Shown here: positions 36,676 through 47,490 of the stretch, one piece after another
Position numbering within the stretch: the stretch's first letter is position 1
Layout: every line of letters starts with the position of its first letter
Source of the DNA: Tetragonia tetragonoides
Lineage: Eukaryota > Streptophyta > Magnoliopsida > Caryophyllales > Aizoaceae
DNA length: 64,000 nt
Assembly (NCBI GenBank): GCA_038025085.1
Contig: CM076144.1
Coordinates: forward strand, 34,687,501-34,751,500
Direction of reading: 5' to 3'
Program-made: the position numbers and the translations under genes
Notes under the pieces: model-generated
Seen by the model: the letters and a program-made list of their open reading frames with translations, nothing else
Databases searched by the model: none
What the model was told of the DNA's origin: nothing

Positions 36676-39093
36676 TGGGACTGAAAATGAAGAGATGGAA
36701 AATTTTGAATGACATTACTCCATCATACAGGAGCTTTTCCTTCGAGACAAGCCCTATAAGGTTTCATCGACTCTCTTAACACTTAGATGATTATATTCAG
36801 AAGCTGGTGACTTGAGGGGTTCGTCAATGATCTGATTTGCATTCTCTATCATATTTCGACATTTTGGGTCTACCCGGTTTGGGAGGGGGTTTTCTCGAGT
36901 CATATTTGCTCGATCTGGAGAGTGGCTCATTTATGCCTGTTATCCATGTCAGGAAACTGACCTTCCAGAATCAACAGTTGTACACTCTTTGCATCTGCCA
37001 AGGAGAGTAACAGCCAGTTTGATGAGTACAGTGCAGGTACAAAGTGCTTCATGACCTTGCCTTCCAAAGCACAACGTCGGTATGCTGGGCCTTTCTATAT
37101 TTGGATAGGGACATGCTTTTAAGATACAGGGATTATGTCAAAGACTGAAATGGACTCCTTTTCATCTTAGACAACTGCTACCGAAGTACAAAAGCTTCTG
37201 GTATCTGGTAGAAAGAAAGAGGCTTTAGCCTCTAGAACATGCTCTAGGGCGGGAATTTGCTCTAAATCTTTCCCGAGAACTTGGTGAGCAGGTTTGTCCT
37301 CTTGCCATTCGTCATATTCCTTCGTATACAACCTGTGACCTATTATTGTAGTACTTGATAAATGGTAGAATTGGTGCAGATTTATGCTGACACTATGAGG
37401 CAGATGACAGTTAGTCAACCGGTCGTAGGCTCGCGTCTAAGAACCTTGTGCCTTTTCATTGCAAAGAAGCCAGAAGAGGTTTTCTCTGCCAACATCTTGG
37501 CTGCGGGTAATATGCCTGGAGCAGTACATATGTCACCACAATCTGCACAGGTAGCTTGTATAATCCCTACTGCTTTACAGCGTTCCAAGAAAGGATTTGA
37601 AACTAGAACTGAAGCTTTCCAAGGGGCTCAAGAAATCGAAGTGTCATATCAATGTATTCCTTCCTTTCCCTTTATAGGGTATGGTAGGCGTTTTATTCCA
37701 AATAGACCCATACTATGACTCTGTGAGAGGAGTCGCTCTTTTTCGGTGCCTCTTTACATCATAAGAAGTGATTATAAAGTCCGGTTTAGTTTTAACGCTT
37801 TAACTTTCAACTGTGTCTTGTGCTATTAATGCTTATTTAAGGTATCGGCGTGTAGCCCCTTGTCTGTATTGACACTCACATGCCAGTATCTGCTTTAGAA
37901 TGTAGGCTATAGTATGCTGGACAATTGGGAAAATTTGGCTGTAATAACTGAACCGAGAATGATCATCTTGTGATTGTTCATCTGGGAGACTGCCTGTGGA
38001 AAGAGAAGAATGATGTATGTGTTGCACTTTCTGCTTCAGCTATTATTATTTATTACTTTCCTCATTTCCTCTTTTTGTAATCTCAACCCCCTCCTCCCTG
38101 AAAGAAGCAAAAAAAAAAAAAAAAAAAGAAGAGAAGGAAGAGAAAGAGAAAAGGAAGAGGAAAAAGAATTGGCTTCATTCTCACATGAAAACCAATTGTA
38201 CAGGTTACCGCTGTGCATATCTGCTACCGGTTTTGGAGACAGTGCGAGATTGTGTCTTATTGACGCAGACCACTGGAAGCTGGAACTTCCCTCGAACATA
38301 TGCTAGTCCTGAGGCTATTCAGGTGTTAATTTGCTCCTTGCAATTTTCATACGTTTGCAAATGGCCGTCTTTATGCATGCAGCTGGACTTGTATTGCTGG
38401 AGTGTTTCTATAATGAAATGACTACGGACGTACAGCTGTGCTGTGCTGTGCTGTGCTCTTTTTTTTCTTAATGTCTTGTATGTCATGTGATTAGAGGAGA
38501 GGGGAGGGAGGGAGGTCTTTATGTTTTCACTTCTTAGATCTTTCTTGACCTAAAATTATGTTTTCAGCAGATTATATATGTTGTAATTAGTATGATGATC
38601 AATTAAAAGATTTGTGATTCCTAATTATCACTGATGGAAGCAATTCTTTGTCCTTTGCTCTTTGTATCTGTGTCTCCATCTTCCCTGTTTTGCTGGGTGT
38701 TGATATAAACAAGGTCACTACTGTAAGATTTCCTCCTGTTGTTGACAAGCAAAAAAAGAGTAGTAGCTATATGCTGTTTTTTGGTCATTTAGCCATAAGA
38801 AAAGAGTATCATTCGTCTCTGTGATTTAAAGAAGGTTGTAACTTGTATTAGTATTTATGAAGCTATCTCCTTTTGGACGGAATTTTGCTGGGATGCCTCG
38901 TAACTAGATTGAGTTTAGGCTTAAAGCAGTAAGTCCTGATGAGAGTGAGTGCAATTTCAGTTATTAGTAATTGTCTACTTTTGAAGCTGTTGGATTCCGA
39001 TGGTAATCTAGGTGATCAGACCTGCTGCTATTTCATTCTTGATAAATAATCTTTGCTGGTCATACACTCATACTGGACACAGAAATATCTTGT
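36676..39093 (+). pseudogene. Segmental copy of SEC16 exons 3-7 with introns
   Basis: Colinear with 19740-22860 of the SEC16 gene, introns included, so it is a DNA-level duplication and not a retrocopy. Exon remnants: 36953-37079 (2 nt short; its donor is also changed, from CAG|GTATG to CGG|TATG), 37171-37291 (2 nt short), 37380-37550 (full length), 37899-38014 (10 nt short), 38214-38322 (26 nt short). Frameshifts in four of five exons and the absence of exons 1, 2 and 8-13 make it non-functional. It lacks the intron-7 hAT element and two A-tailed micro-insertions found in the gene, so it records the earlier state. It starts within 100 bp of the PPR stop codon. Confidence 0.92.
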
Positions 39094-39246
39094 GCATTTT
39101 GGCGACAACATGGGGAAACAGTCCCTAATTTTAAGTTTGGCGACACTTGTTGCTAGTTGTTGGCGACTATAGGGGTAGACACTCACCAAACATTGACGAC
39201 TATGTTTTCCTGTAATTTGCAACGTCGTTGCGCAAATGGCGACAGG

Positions 39247-39486
39247 TAGACCTGGTAAAAGGGTCGGTCAGGTCGGGTCAAATACCGGTCAGTTTAAATA
39301 CGGGTCAGGTCAAATACGGATTTGGTTTCGGGTTACCCAACGGGTTTGGCAAATGTTGTCTCACAACTTTCGGGTTCGGGTCGGGTCATTTCGGGGTTTG
39401 GAACTTTTCGGGGCAGGTTTCGTTCTGGTCTGTGACGGGTCGGGTTCGGGTCGGTCATCGGGTCGGGTCAGTTTTTGCCAGCTCTA
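39247..39486. mobile_element. hAT MITE, TAGAGCTGGCAAAA-type ends
   Basis: The left end TAGACCTGGTAAAA and the inverted right end TAGAGCTGGCAAAA match at 12 of 14 positions. A perfect 8-bp duplication, GCGACAGG, flanks it (39239-39246, 39487-39494). The interior is rich in GGTCGGGTC / CGGGTCAGG motifs, giving an unusually GC-rich 240 bp and two overlapping spurious open frames. It is non-autonomous and recent, judging from the intact duplication. Confidence 0.88.
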
Positions 39487-39818
39487 GCGACAGGTAATGC
39501 GATTTCCTATTGGGAGGGGGCCGCTTTGCAAGGGGTCGACGTCGAACAAACCAACCATAAAACTTGAACTTGATAACATAAACAGTGTTCATTTTGTCAT
39601 TGATTGTTTAACTGCACTGATACATAACCAAAAGACATCAAGACATTTATTTTCATACTCATGCCAGATATGGCTTGGCTTGGAGGATACACTCTTTTTC
39701 TCTAAGGATGCTGGCGAGCTAATGAGTAAATGAGACCTTTATTAGGTTTACATATATAATACAGCAAGCATAAGGTAACTCTGGAAACACCAAGCACTTA
39801 GTAGTTAGTATTATACTC

Positions 39819-40958
39819 TTAATCATTGTAGACAGAAACATTGGGCCTAGGCTCAAAATCATCCATAAATTGCTTCTTCGACGCGGTTCCATCAAGATGT
39901 GTCTCGCAATCTGCAGATGTGGCTTTCAGTTGGTTTGGATTAACACCATCATGGTAAATAGAGACTTCGTTTCTTGGACCAAAGTCCTTGATAAAGGGCT
40001 TATGTCCAACAAGTTGGTTTGGATTAACACCATCATGGTAAATAGAAACTTCGTTTCTTGGATCAAAGTCCTTAATAAAATACTTATGTCCAGCAGATTC
40101 ATGATTGTTGACTTTATTCTCTTCGTAATCAATTGAGCCTTGATTTACAAGGCTTTTAATTGCTTCAGGCATGGTTTGACCCTTCATAACACTTTCCAAT
40201 ACTCTTTTGGGGTGTTTCTTCCATGAACTGTGCTAGCGAGCTGCTCAGTATTTGGCAATGCAAAAGAAAACATAGGATTAGAATTTAATAAAGTAATGTA
40301 ACTATAAATGTGTTTTTAGAAAATGTCATAGATTAGATCCAGAAAAATAAATAAAAGTCATACTGTATATATTATTCTGTTTTAGCGAATAGGTCATATG
40401 TAAATTCTATTTTCATTTTCTATACACATTTGTCTTATAAAAATATTACGAGCAAAATCAACCAGAAACAGTAAACTTTTTGGGAAAAAGTGAGGGTATA
40501 ACTATTAGAAAGATAAACCACGCACATAAGTAAGTGAATCATCTTTGTTGAAACACAAAATCTCATATTAGCCGGCCTCATACATGACACGTGATGCCCG
40601 TGATCAATAAATTGATCAAAAAAATATTCCACCGTTACTTGAGGCAAAAAAGTGATAACTCATGCATGAGACTGCTTTATAAGAGAGTTTTTGTTTTTGA
40701 AAATGATAAGATTCTTAACCAGATAAAAAAAATTGAAAAGGGTATGTAATAAAATGGACGACAATCATGCATGTTGCAAAACTCAAATAGATGGAACAAC
40801 ATCAATACAAAGATATGAGTAAGTTTCAAGGTATGTATGTAATGCAAAAATTCGCGAATGTTTTACTTTGCAAAGGCCGGCATTTCGCCCTAACAAGAAA
40901 TTGCTTACCAAGAAGAGCAAGAGTGACAATATGATCAAGGATATATTCTTGACTCCAT
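39819..40958 (-). pseudogene. DUF2775 organ-specific protein, copy 2 (two frameshifts)
   Basis: Exon 1 is at 40909-40958 and exon 2 at 39819-40240, minus strand. Exon 1 is 50 nt where copies 1 and 3 have 51. One base is missing right after the second codon, so the signal peptide frame is lost after MES. Exon 2 (422 nt) lacks another base just after the EYW motif. Beyond that the frame is open through PEAIKSLVNQG, two KDF.PRNEVSIYHDGVNPNQ repeats and DDFEPRPNVSVYND. Splice sites and an upstream TTTAAATAGC remain, so decay is recent. The flanking 0.5-1 kb on both sides is homologous to the flanks of copy 1. Confidence 0.8.
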
Positions 40959-41912
40959 TGTTGTACCGATTTAGAGACTAAAAGCTATATATTGAGCAAT
41001 ACTGATATGAATGAGAAAAACTATCCCATATGCATTTGCTATTTAAAGAAAATAGGCCAAGAAAAATGACAAATGTAAGAACACTGTTGAGCAAAAGACA
41101 TGATTCTTGCTGATTTGACAAAGGAACTTTTAAAATTTTTGTAAGTGTACGAGTAGTTATTAGTGAAGCATGCATGAATTGACTACATTTTAAATTCTAT
41201 TACGATTCAATCAGTGAAAGCATGACCTATAATATGTGTGGAGTATTATAATTGTCGTTTTTCATGTGATATGGCACTCATAATCATCTACTATTTTATC
41301 TCTTTGATTGAACCGGCTCCATAAAAGTTGGAAATCTTGATTGATTTCCTAGTCCCTACTTATATTATCTTTAATAATTTGCAAACTAAATTCATGCTTT
41401 CTGTCATTTTCACCTTGATTATTCAATATGCATTCTCTCTATACAAAGCATATCTTTGAACCCAAGTGATATCTGAAAGGGCAGTGACATATCTGAAGCC
41501 ATTTCAAGATGAATTTCAGTTTTGCTGTTTGGAGGTTCTTCTTTCAGTTTACTGCATTTCAAGGTGACTAGGGAAATTTGTGAACTTGCTTGTTTAATTT
41601 CCTAATCACTGTGTACTGATGCATTGAATAATACGCGAGTGAGTTAATTCGTGATTTCTTTGTAGTGTAACTTGGTACTTAAATAAATTATATAAGTTCT
41701 TCATAACGTTGCAATTGACACATGGGATCCGTGGTTCGATCAATATTGCAATTGTTTTGTGACCTTTAATTCTTTGCTAATTTTTTTCCCTGCGGTGAAT
41801 CTTGTTTGGGTGCCGTTTGTTAAGTGCAGAGGCATAGGAGGGAAAGACATTTGATAAACGTGTAATTTTGTTTAGTTTATCAATCACAGTGTAATAGAGT
41901 AGGTTAGAATAA
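40959..41912. other. Intergenic, duplicated flank
   Basis: Homologous to 31911-33360 in large part (ctccataaaagtt, atttcctagtcccta, gctttctgtcattttcacct blocks). No gene. Confidence 0.55.
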
Positions 41913-41917
41913 TAATT

Positions 41918-42135
41918 TGACAAGATTGAGGCAGAAAAGCTTTTGTTTGTATTGATTATCACCGAATATATATATATATATAGCCTTAGTATCTATACAT
42001 ATCTTTTAGTATATGGAAACAATTTGTATATGGAAACAATCCTAAACAATATCAAACTCTATGATAACTTGCCATATTTCAGGCGGAACCGAATTTTCCA
42101 TAAGTCACGCCTGAAATCTCGCAGATCAAGTAACA
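41918..42135 (-). repeat. Copia 3' LTR (218 bp)
   Basis: Full version of the LTR. It contains an AT run, and its sequence from about 42005 to 42090 is missing from the other LTR. Outside it stands TAATT. Confidence 0.9.
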
Positions 42136-42252
42136 CCCCCCTCAAGTTGGAGCATGGGGGTTCACGATGCCCAACTTGCTTAATAATAGATCAAACTGCT
42201 TCTTGCCTAGAGCCTTGGTAAATAAGTCAGCCAATTGCACTGTCGCAGGCAC

Positions 42253-42789
42253 TTATGATGGTTCAATCAGACCTTCGGTATTAGCATCTCGAACAAAGTG
42301 GCAATCGACTTCAATATGCTTTGTGCGTTCATGATAAACCGGATTGCAGGCAATGTGTAAGGCTGATTGACTATCACAAAACAATAGTATAGCTTTAGGA
42401 TGATGAACACCCAAACTTAATAACAAACCTTTTAACCACTTGAGTTCACAAGTAATGGCAGCCATGGATCGATATTCTGCTTCAGCGGAAGACTTTGAAA
42501 CAGTAGTTTGCTTCTTTGTTTTCCATGAGATAGGTGATTGACCAAGAAATACCAGCCAACCGGTCAAGGATCGCCGTGTGAGGGGGCAGGCAACCCAGTC
42601 TGAATCACACCATCCGTTTAAAGATAAGTCACTGTCAGCTCGCAATAAAATACCTTGACCTGGAGTTCCCTTTAAATAATGCACAACGCGCAAAGCGGCC
42701 TCCCAATGCTCTTGGCGAGGATTTTGCATAAATTCAGATAAAAGATGAACAGAATATGCCAAGTCAGGTCGGGTGACAGACAAATACAC
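42253..42789 (-). pseudogene. Copia RNase H remnant
   Basis: The minus-strand frame begins in the post-RT linker (YRRLVGRLVYL upstream of VTRPDLAYSVH). It then carries the RNase H signature (GWCDSDWVACPLTRRS, KKQTTVSKSSAEAEY, CDSQSALHIACNPVYHERTK) with the expected acidic residues. The reading frame ends at 42253 in place of the usual C-terminus. Confidence 0.88.
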
Positions 42790-42827
42790 AAGACGACCTA
42801 CAAGACGTCGATAGGATTCTGGATCAT

Positions 42828-44087
42828 TTAAGTCTGATTATTCTTCAGTATGTTCAGACCCAAAACTTTTTCAGAACCCTGATTATTTAAGTCTAACTGT
42901 TCTTCAGTATGGTCAGACCCAAACCCAGGTTGGACAGAGTAGTTCACAACACTAGGCTGTTCTATTTCTGTTGGGCTTGCCGGACTTGTGGTTTGGTTAG
43001 ACCCAGTATTGACAGTAGTAGAGGAATTAGGGTCATTGGGGACAATAGGCACATCTAGACCATCATCTGTTGTATCCCTGGTATTAGGGACAGTGGCGAC
43101 AGTGGAGTCGTCCGAAAAATCCGGAAAGTCTAAATCAATATCCACATCCATATCAAAGTGATCCGTTGGCCTAATATTGCTAGCTTCCGTGTCAACAAAG
43201 GGAAAATTTTCTTCAAAGAATTTTACGTCTCTTGACACAAAGAACTCATGTTTATCAAGATCATAAAGCCTCCATCCCTTTTGACCAAAAGGATACCCAA
43301 CAAATATGCATTTACGGTTACGACTCGCAAATTTATCCCCCTTTGTCTTTTGGTTGTGGGCAAAATATAAAGACCCAAACACTCGAATGGCATCATAAGA
43401 TGGAGAATTACCAAACAATTTCTCAAAAGGAGTGTGATTGTCAAGGACAGTGGAAGGAGTTCTATTGATTAAATGGACAGCGGTCAAAACACTCTCCCCC
43501 CAAAAGTAAATAGGCAAATTGGCTTGGAAGCGCAAGGGGCGGGCAACATTTAGGATGTGTTGGCGTTTCCTTTCAACTCTCCCATTTTGTTGTGGTGTCC
43601 CAGTGCATGAGGTTTGAAATAAGATACCACAAGCAGTAAAATAACCAAGCAAACACCGAAACTCCGTTCCATTATCACTCCGAACCATTTTTATGGTTTG
43701 AGAAAATTGTCGCTCAACCATAGCAACACAGGACATAAATTTAGAAAAGACCTCTGTTTTATCATCCATCAAATAAACCCACACAGCCCGAGAAAAATCA
43801 TCCACAATAGTCAAAAAATATCTAGCACCACAAGAAGATGTATGACGATAGCCGCCCCACAAATCAATATGAACTAGTTCAAAAATTCGACTAGCTTTAT
43901 TCTCACTCAAAGGAAATTTGTCTCTGGGATGTTTAGCTCTAAAACACACTTCACAGGCTTTATTCAAACTACCTTTAGAATTACAAATGGGGGGAAGCAA
44001 TTTTACTATTTTTTCTGAAGGATGCCCGATCCTAGCATGCCAAAGAGCCAAAGAAGAAGCGTCCGCGTCCACTGTGACTGTCTGCAC
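42828..44087 (-). pseudogene. Copia GAG-pre-integrase and integrase
   Basis: A long minus-strand frame with the zinc-binding HARIGHPS..C..C module. The catalytic core has DLWGGYRHTS, the second Asp in VRSDNGTEF, and TPQQNGRVERK (Glu), so the DDE triad is present. The tail runs into a Ser/Thr/Asp-rich linker and ends at the RT-deletion junction near 42828. This frame itself is largely uninterrupted. Confidence 0.9.
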
Positions 44088-44108
44088 TGTTTGTGGTCCC
44101 TTGAAGTA

Positions 44109-45546
44109 TTAGAGTCTATCTTGCTTACTTCCCGTTCCAATCAGCTCCCTCGTCTGGTCCTGTGTAACACACACATATCGATTAAAAATGACAATACTAT
44201 CCAAATCATCACACAATTGTGACACGGACAATAAGCTACAATTTAAGAGAGGGACATAAAGAACATGAGTGAGAGTCATAGCATCCGACAATCGCACTGA
44301 TCCCTTCTTTGTTGCAACCACTTTCTTTCCATCAGGGAGACCAACGAGACATAAGATGTTTTTCACATCGAATAATAGAGAAAGATTACCAGTAACATGA
44401 TTAGATGCACCTGTATCAATGATCCAAGAGTGACCATTAATCTTACCACTCAGACGATTACCGAAAACAGTCATATTACCAAAGACACATGCAAGCGCCT
44501 TCTATTGATCAGCGGAAAATAATTATGCAGATGGTGTTCCAGTGGGTTCTGAAACAACTGCAGCATTGACACGGACCCCCCTCGACCACATCCTGTCGCG
44601 AGAGAAGAAGAAGAGGTCGTTGATTGTTGGTTACGACCAATCATCAGTTTGGTCATACTTGATCCGCTGTCAGACTTCACACGATCCTCCCACCATTATG
44701 GATATCGATGAATCTCGAAGCAATTAGTTACTTCGTGGCCTGTCTTCTTGCAGTAGGTGCAGGATAGACGTGATTTATCAGGTTTCTCTATTTTGCATCG
44801 TGTGCGCCCACTAGTTCGCACAGAAAATCCAACAACGTCGGACTTCTCCTCGGGCAGAGCCGAATACGTTCTGACTCGTTCATCTTGAATAACAAGCTGG
44901 TAGGCACGGCTGAGAGAGGGCAGAGGATCTTGAGCAAGAATATTTGATCGCAAAGGACCATAACATGGGGTATATAAACCCATCAGAATCTCATTAAGCA
45001 TGTCCTTTGCACGGCGGGCTCATGTTCAAGGTCTACGGTACACTTTGTACAGCAAGAACAAGTAATCAAGGGTTCATGGTTATGCAATTCCTCCCACAGA
45101 GCCGTGAGTTTTTCATAGTAAGAAGCAACTGATATGGATTTGGTTTGCTTACAGTCAGAGATGGCCGCCTTCAATTGTTGTATGCGTGGTCCATTCGTAA
45201 GAGCAAATCACTCCTTAAGCGTCTCCCATAGACGCCTAGCATATTTATACTTGGACAGGGTAGTTTTTACTTCTGCTGTGATGGTATTCATAATCCAAGA
45301 TACCAACATGGCTTGAATTGTATTCCAATCATCTTGTGTGCAAGGAGGTGTTGGAGACACAATCGTATCATCTAAAAATCCGAACTTTCTTCGAGCTTGA
45401 AGAGCCGTCTCAATCTCACTAGCCCAATCATCATAATTTTCGCCATTGAATCTGGCCGCAGTAATAAAATCACCAGGTCTATCTTGAGGACCTAGGAAAT
45501 AAGGGGATTTTGAGTCAATTTTTGGTGGTGAATCTTCCACGGCCAT
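44109..45546 (-). pseudogene. Copia gag and protease remnants
   Basis: gag starts at ATG 45546 and is broken into several frames by shifts near 45210 and 45000. A CCHC zinc knuckle (CTYCKKTGHEVTNC) lies near 44735, and the protease active site (IDTGASNHVTGN) near 44400. The pieces are colinear, so this is one coding region damaged by small indels. Confidence 0.85.
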
Positions 45547-45615
45547 TGTTTAGGATTTAAGGTTTTTTGGTTTTTGTTTAGGGTTTGTTTAAGGATCTTT
45601 TACGCTTTGATACCA

Positions 45616-45754
45616 TGACAAGATTGAGGCAGAAAAGCTTTTGTTTGTATTGATTATCACCGAATATATATACACAGCCCTAGTATCTATACATATCTTT
45701 TAGATGCTTGAATTGGGGGAAAGTCACGCCTGAAATCTCGCAGATCTCGTAACA
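45616..45754 (-). repeat. Copia 5' LTR, internally rearranged (139 bp)
   Basis: Matches the other LTR at its two ends. The middle is replaced by a 19-nt stretch, ATGCTTGAATTGGGGGAAA (45704-45722), that is also found 140 bp away in the flanking DNA (45861-45879). Confidence 0.85.
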
Positions 45755-45759
45755 TAATT

Positions 45760-45947
45760 TCACAAAAAAAAATAAAATTGGATTGATTAGTGGTTTCTGT
45801 GCTGTGAATTATTCGAACATTCCATTCCTCCCACTTTCTCTATCCTTCTTCATTTAGGGTATGCTTGAATTGGGGGAAATAATTTGGGGAGCACAAAAAA
45901 TTCTATAAGGCGATCTTTCTGTAAATTTTGGTAAGACGGGGGTCACT
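45760..45947. other. Spacer between the Copia and CACTA-like elements
   Basis: Host DNA, no gene. It contains the source copy (45861-45879) of the filler found in the adjacent LTR. Confidence 0.6.
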
Positions 45948-46337
45948 CACTAGTACAAAAACCATCATCTGCATCGCCTAATATGTGACGGTTGATAGTG
46001 TGAACCGTCACCCATAATAAAGCGGTGACATTTTTGTAAATAATGATTGAAAATGTGTGGCGGTTCTACTCCACAGCCGCCGCACAAAAATAAAAAATGA
46101 ATTTTTTTTTGCAAAAACAAATGTGTGACGGTTGACTTAACTGACCGCCACACAAAGTCTTCAATATGCAGCGATCATTCAATTGGACTGTCACCCATTC
46201 TCTAGAAAAAAAAACTACCCCAGTATTCACAATCACTCCTCTCACTTTCCCTAATCCCCTTTCGTCTCCCGTTCTTCACCGCCTCAACATCCTTCTCTCT
46301 CCTCTTTTCTCTCAATTTCTGAGTTCTCATCCTTGGC

Positions 46338-46381
46338 GATCGAAGCTTTCCCGTGTTAATTGCAGATCGAAGCTTTCCCGT
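46338..46381. repeat. 17-bp direct repeat with 10-nt spacer
   Basis: GATCGAAGCTTTCCCGT at 46338-46354 and 46365-46381, separated by gttaattgca. There is no A-tail, so it is unlike the micro-insertions; it looks like repair-type duplication with filler. Confidence 0.7.
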
Positions 46382-46672
46382 CAGCCTCTAGCAAATCAGT
46401 AAGCAAAATTTGCATATCGATATTTTTAGGGTTCTTCGATTCTATTTATTTTTTTTATTTTGTTTTGATTTTTAACTTTTATCGTTCCTTATCCTCCACT
46501 TGCGAGTTCTTCTCATTTGTGGTTGATTTGTTAATTTTGTTTGTTGGGTAGGGTTTGTGAATGTGAATTTTGGGTTCGATTATGGGGCTTAGTTACTGAT
46601 TGTAGCGCTAGGGTTTAATTTTGCAAAATCTTAATTAGTTTGCTCTTTTTCGATTTCGCCAACAAATTGCAG

Positions 46673-47490
46673 TTCCCTGGACAAATTTATGGTCAAAATT
46701 TCGTGCTCAGAAAGTTATGAGTTGAAGCCCGCTTCATATGAGTTGATTCTGAGGTAAGTTTTTGATCTGCTTGATAATTGGCTGGAGGTTGTTTATAGGT
46801 TGAGTTATTGCTCTTACACTTTTCGCACTTAGTATATACAGGTTTGAAATCCCTAATTGAAGTAAAATTTTGCTGCGAGACTTGGCCAGCAATTTATCTC
46901 AGTAGATTAGTTTGATGCTTCTTACGTAACATTATGTTTTAAGTAGCCATCGTATTTAGATAGCTGCCTTCTGTATATGGCATGGCTTGTAACTAGGATA
47001 ATGGTAGGTTCACATTGAACTCTTGTTACAGTAGGGGAGTTAAGCTATTCAGCTCATTTTATGTGGGTTGTTGGGTATCTATATGGGTAGTGTCGTACAT
47101 CAATTCGGTTTGTGTGCTAGATTTTTGATCATATTGCCATTGCCATTATGATGTTTGTTGACCTAGAACTACGCCGGCAGTTGTCTATGAAATGTCTCTT
47201 AATTATGACTGATTGATCTGAGATGACAGATGGGCTTCATGTCTGCACTTTTATTTATTGTATTGCTCTTTGCTGGCAAATACTTACCAGTCACATGCTT
47301 AACTTTGTTCGTTATGATTTCTATTTATCCGTAGCCGGCATCATCAAAAGGAAAACCAACCAAGTTGCATAAGCAAAAGCATCAGATTGGTGCTTTGTTC
47401 ATGGATATGAAGCAAAGGGAAAAGGAGCTTGCAGAGCGGCGTTCCAAAGACTTACTCACTAAAGCTGAAACACAAGCAAAGTATGGATGA
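46673..47490 (+). pseudogene. Captured host-gene exons inside the CACTA-like element
   Basis: After a pyrimidine-rich leader (46200-46398), one exon-like block follows TTGCAG at 46672 and reads MVKISCSESYELKPASYELI up to a GTAAGT donor near 46753. A second follows an acceptor near 47336 and reads PASSKGKPTKLHKQKHQIGA and on through KQREKELAERRSK and LTKAETQAKYG to a TGA near 47489. The two frames do not join in phase across the obvious splice sites. The Lys/Glu-rich second block has the look of a conserved nuclear protein, but I cannot name it. There is no transposon similarity, so capture of a cellular gene piece is the simplest reading. Confidence 0.45.

Larger units (their letters stand above)
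41918..45754 (-). mobile_element. Copia LTR retrotransposon lacking reverse transcriptase
   Basis: LTRs lie at 41918-42135 and 45616-45754, beginning TG and ending CA, with a perfect 5-bp target duplication TAATT (41913-41917, 45755-45759). On the minus strand a primer site TGGTATCAAAGC (initiator Met tRNA type) follows the 5' LTR, and a purine tract TTGAGGGGGG precedes the 3' LTR. Internal order gag, protease, integrase, then RNase H shows Copia. The gag start (SPYFLGPQDRPGDFITAARF) and overall style suggest the Ale/Retrofit lineage (inference). The reverse transcriptase is deleted and gag is interrupted. The right LTR is shorter because an internal part was replaced (see findings). Confidence 0.92.

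Noticed and set aside
38735..38765. A-rich insert acaagcaaaaaaaga in the SEC16 pseudogene
   Set aside because: It is an insertion relative to the gene, but no flanking direct repeat could be found.
39228..39497. Two overlapping Gly/Arg-rich frames
   Set aside because: They lie wholly inside the GC-rich hAT MITE and reflect its GGGTCGG repeats.
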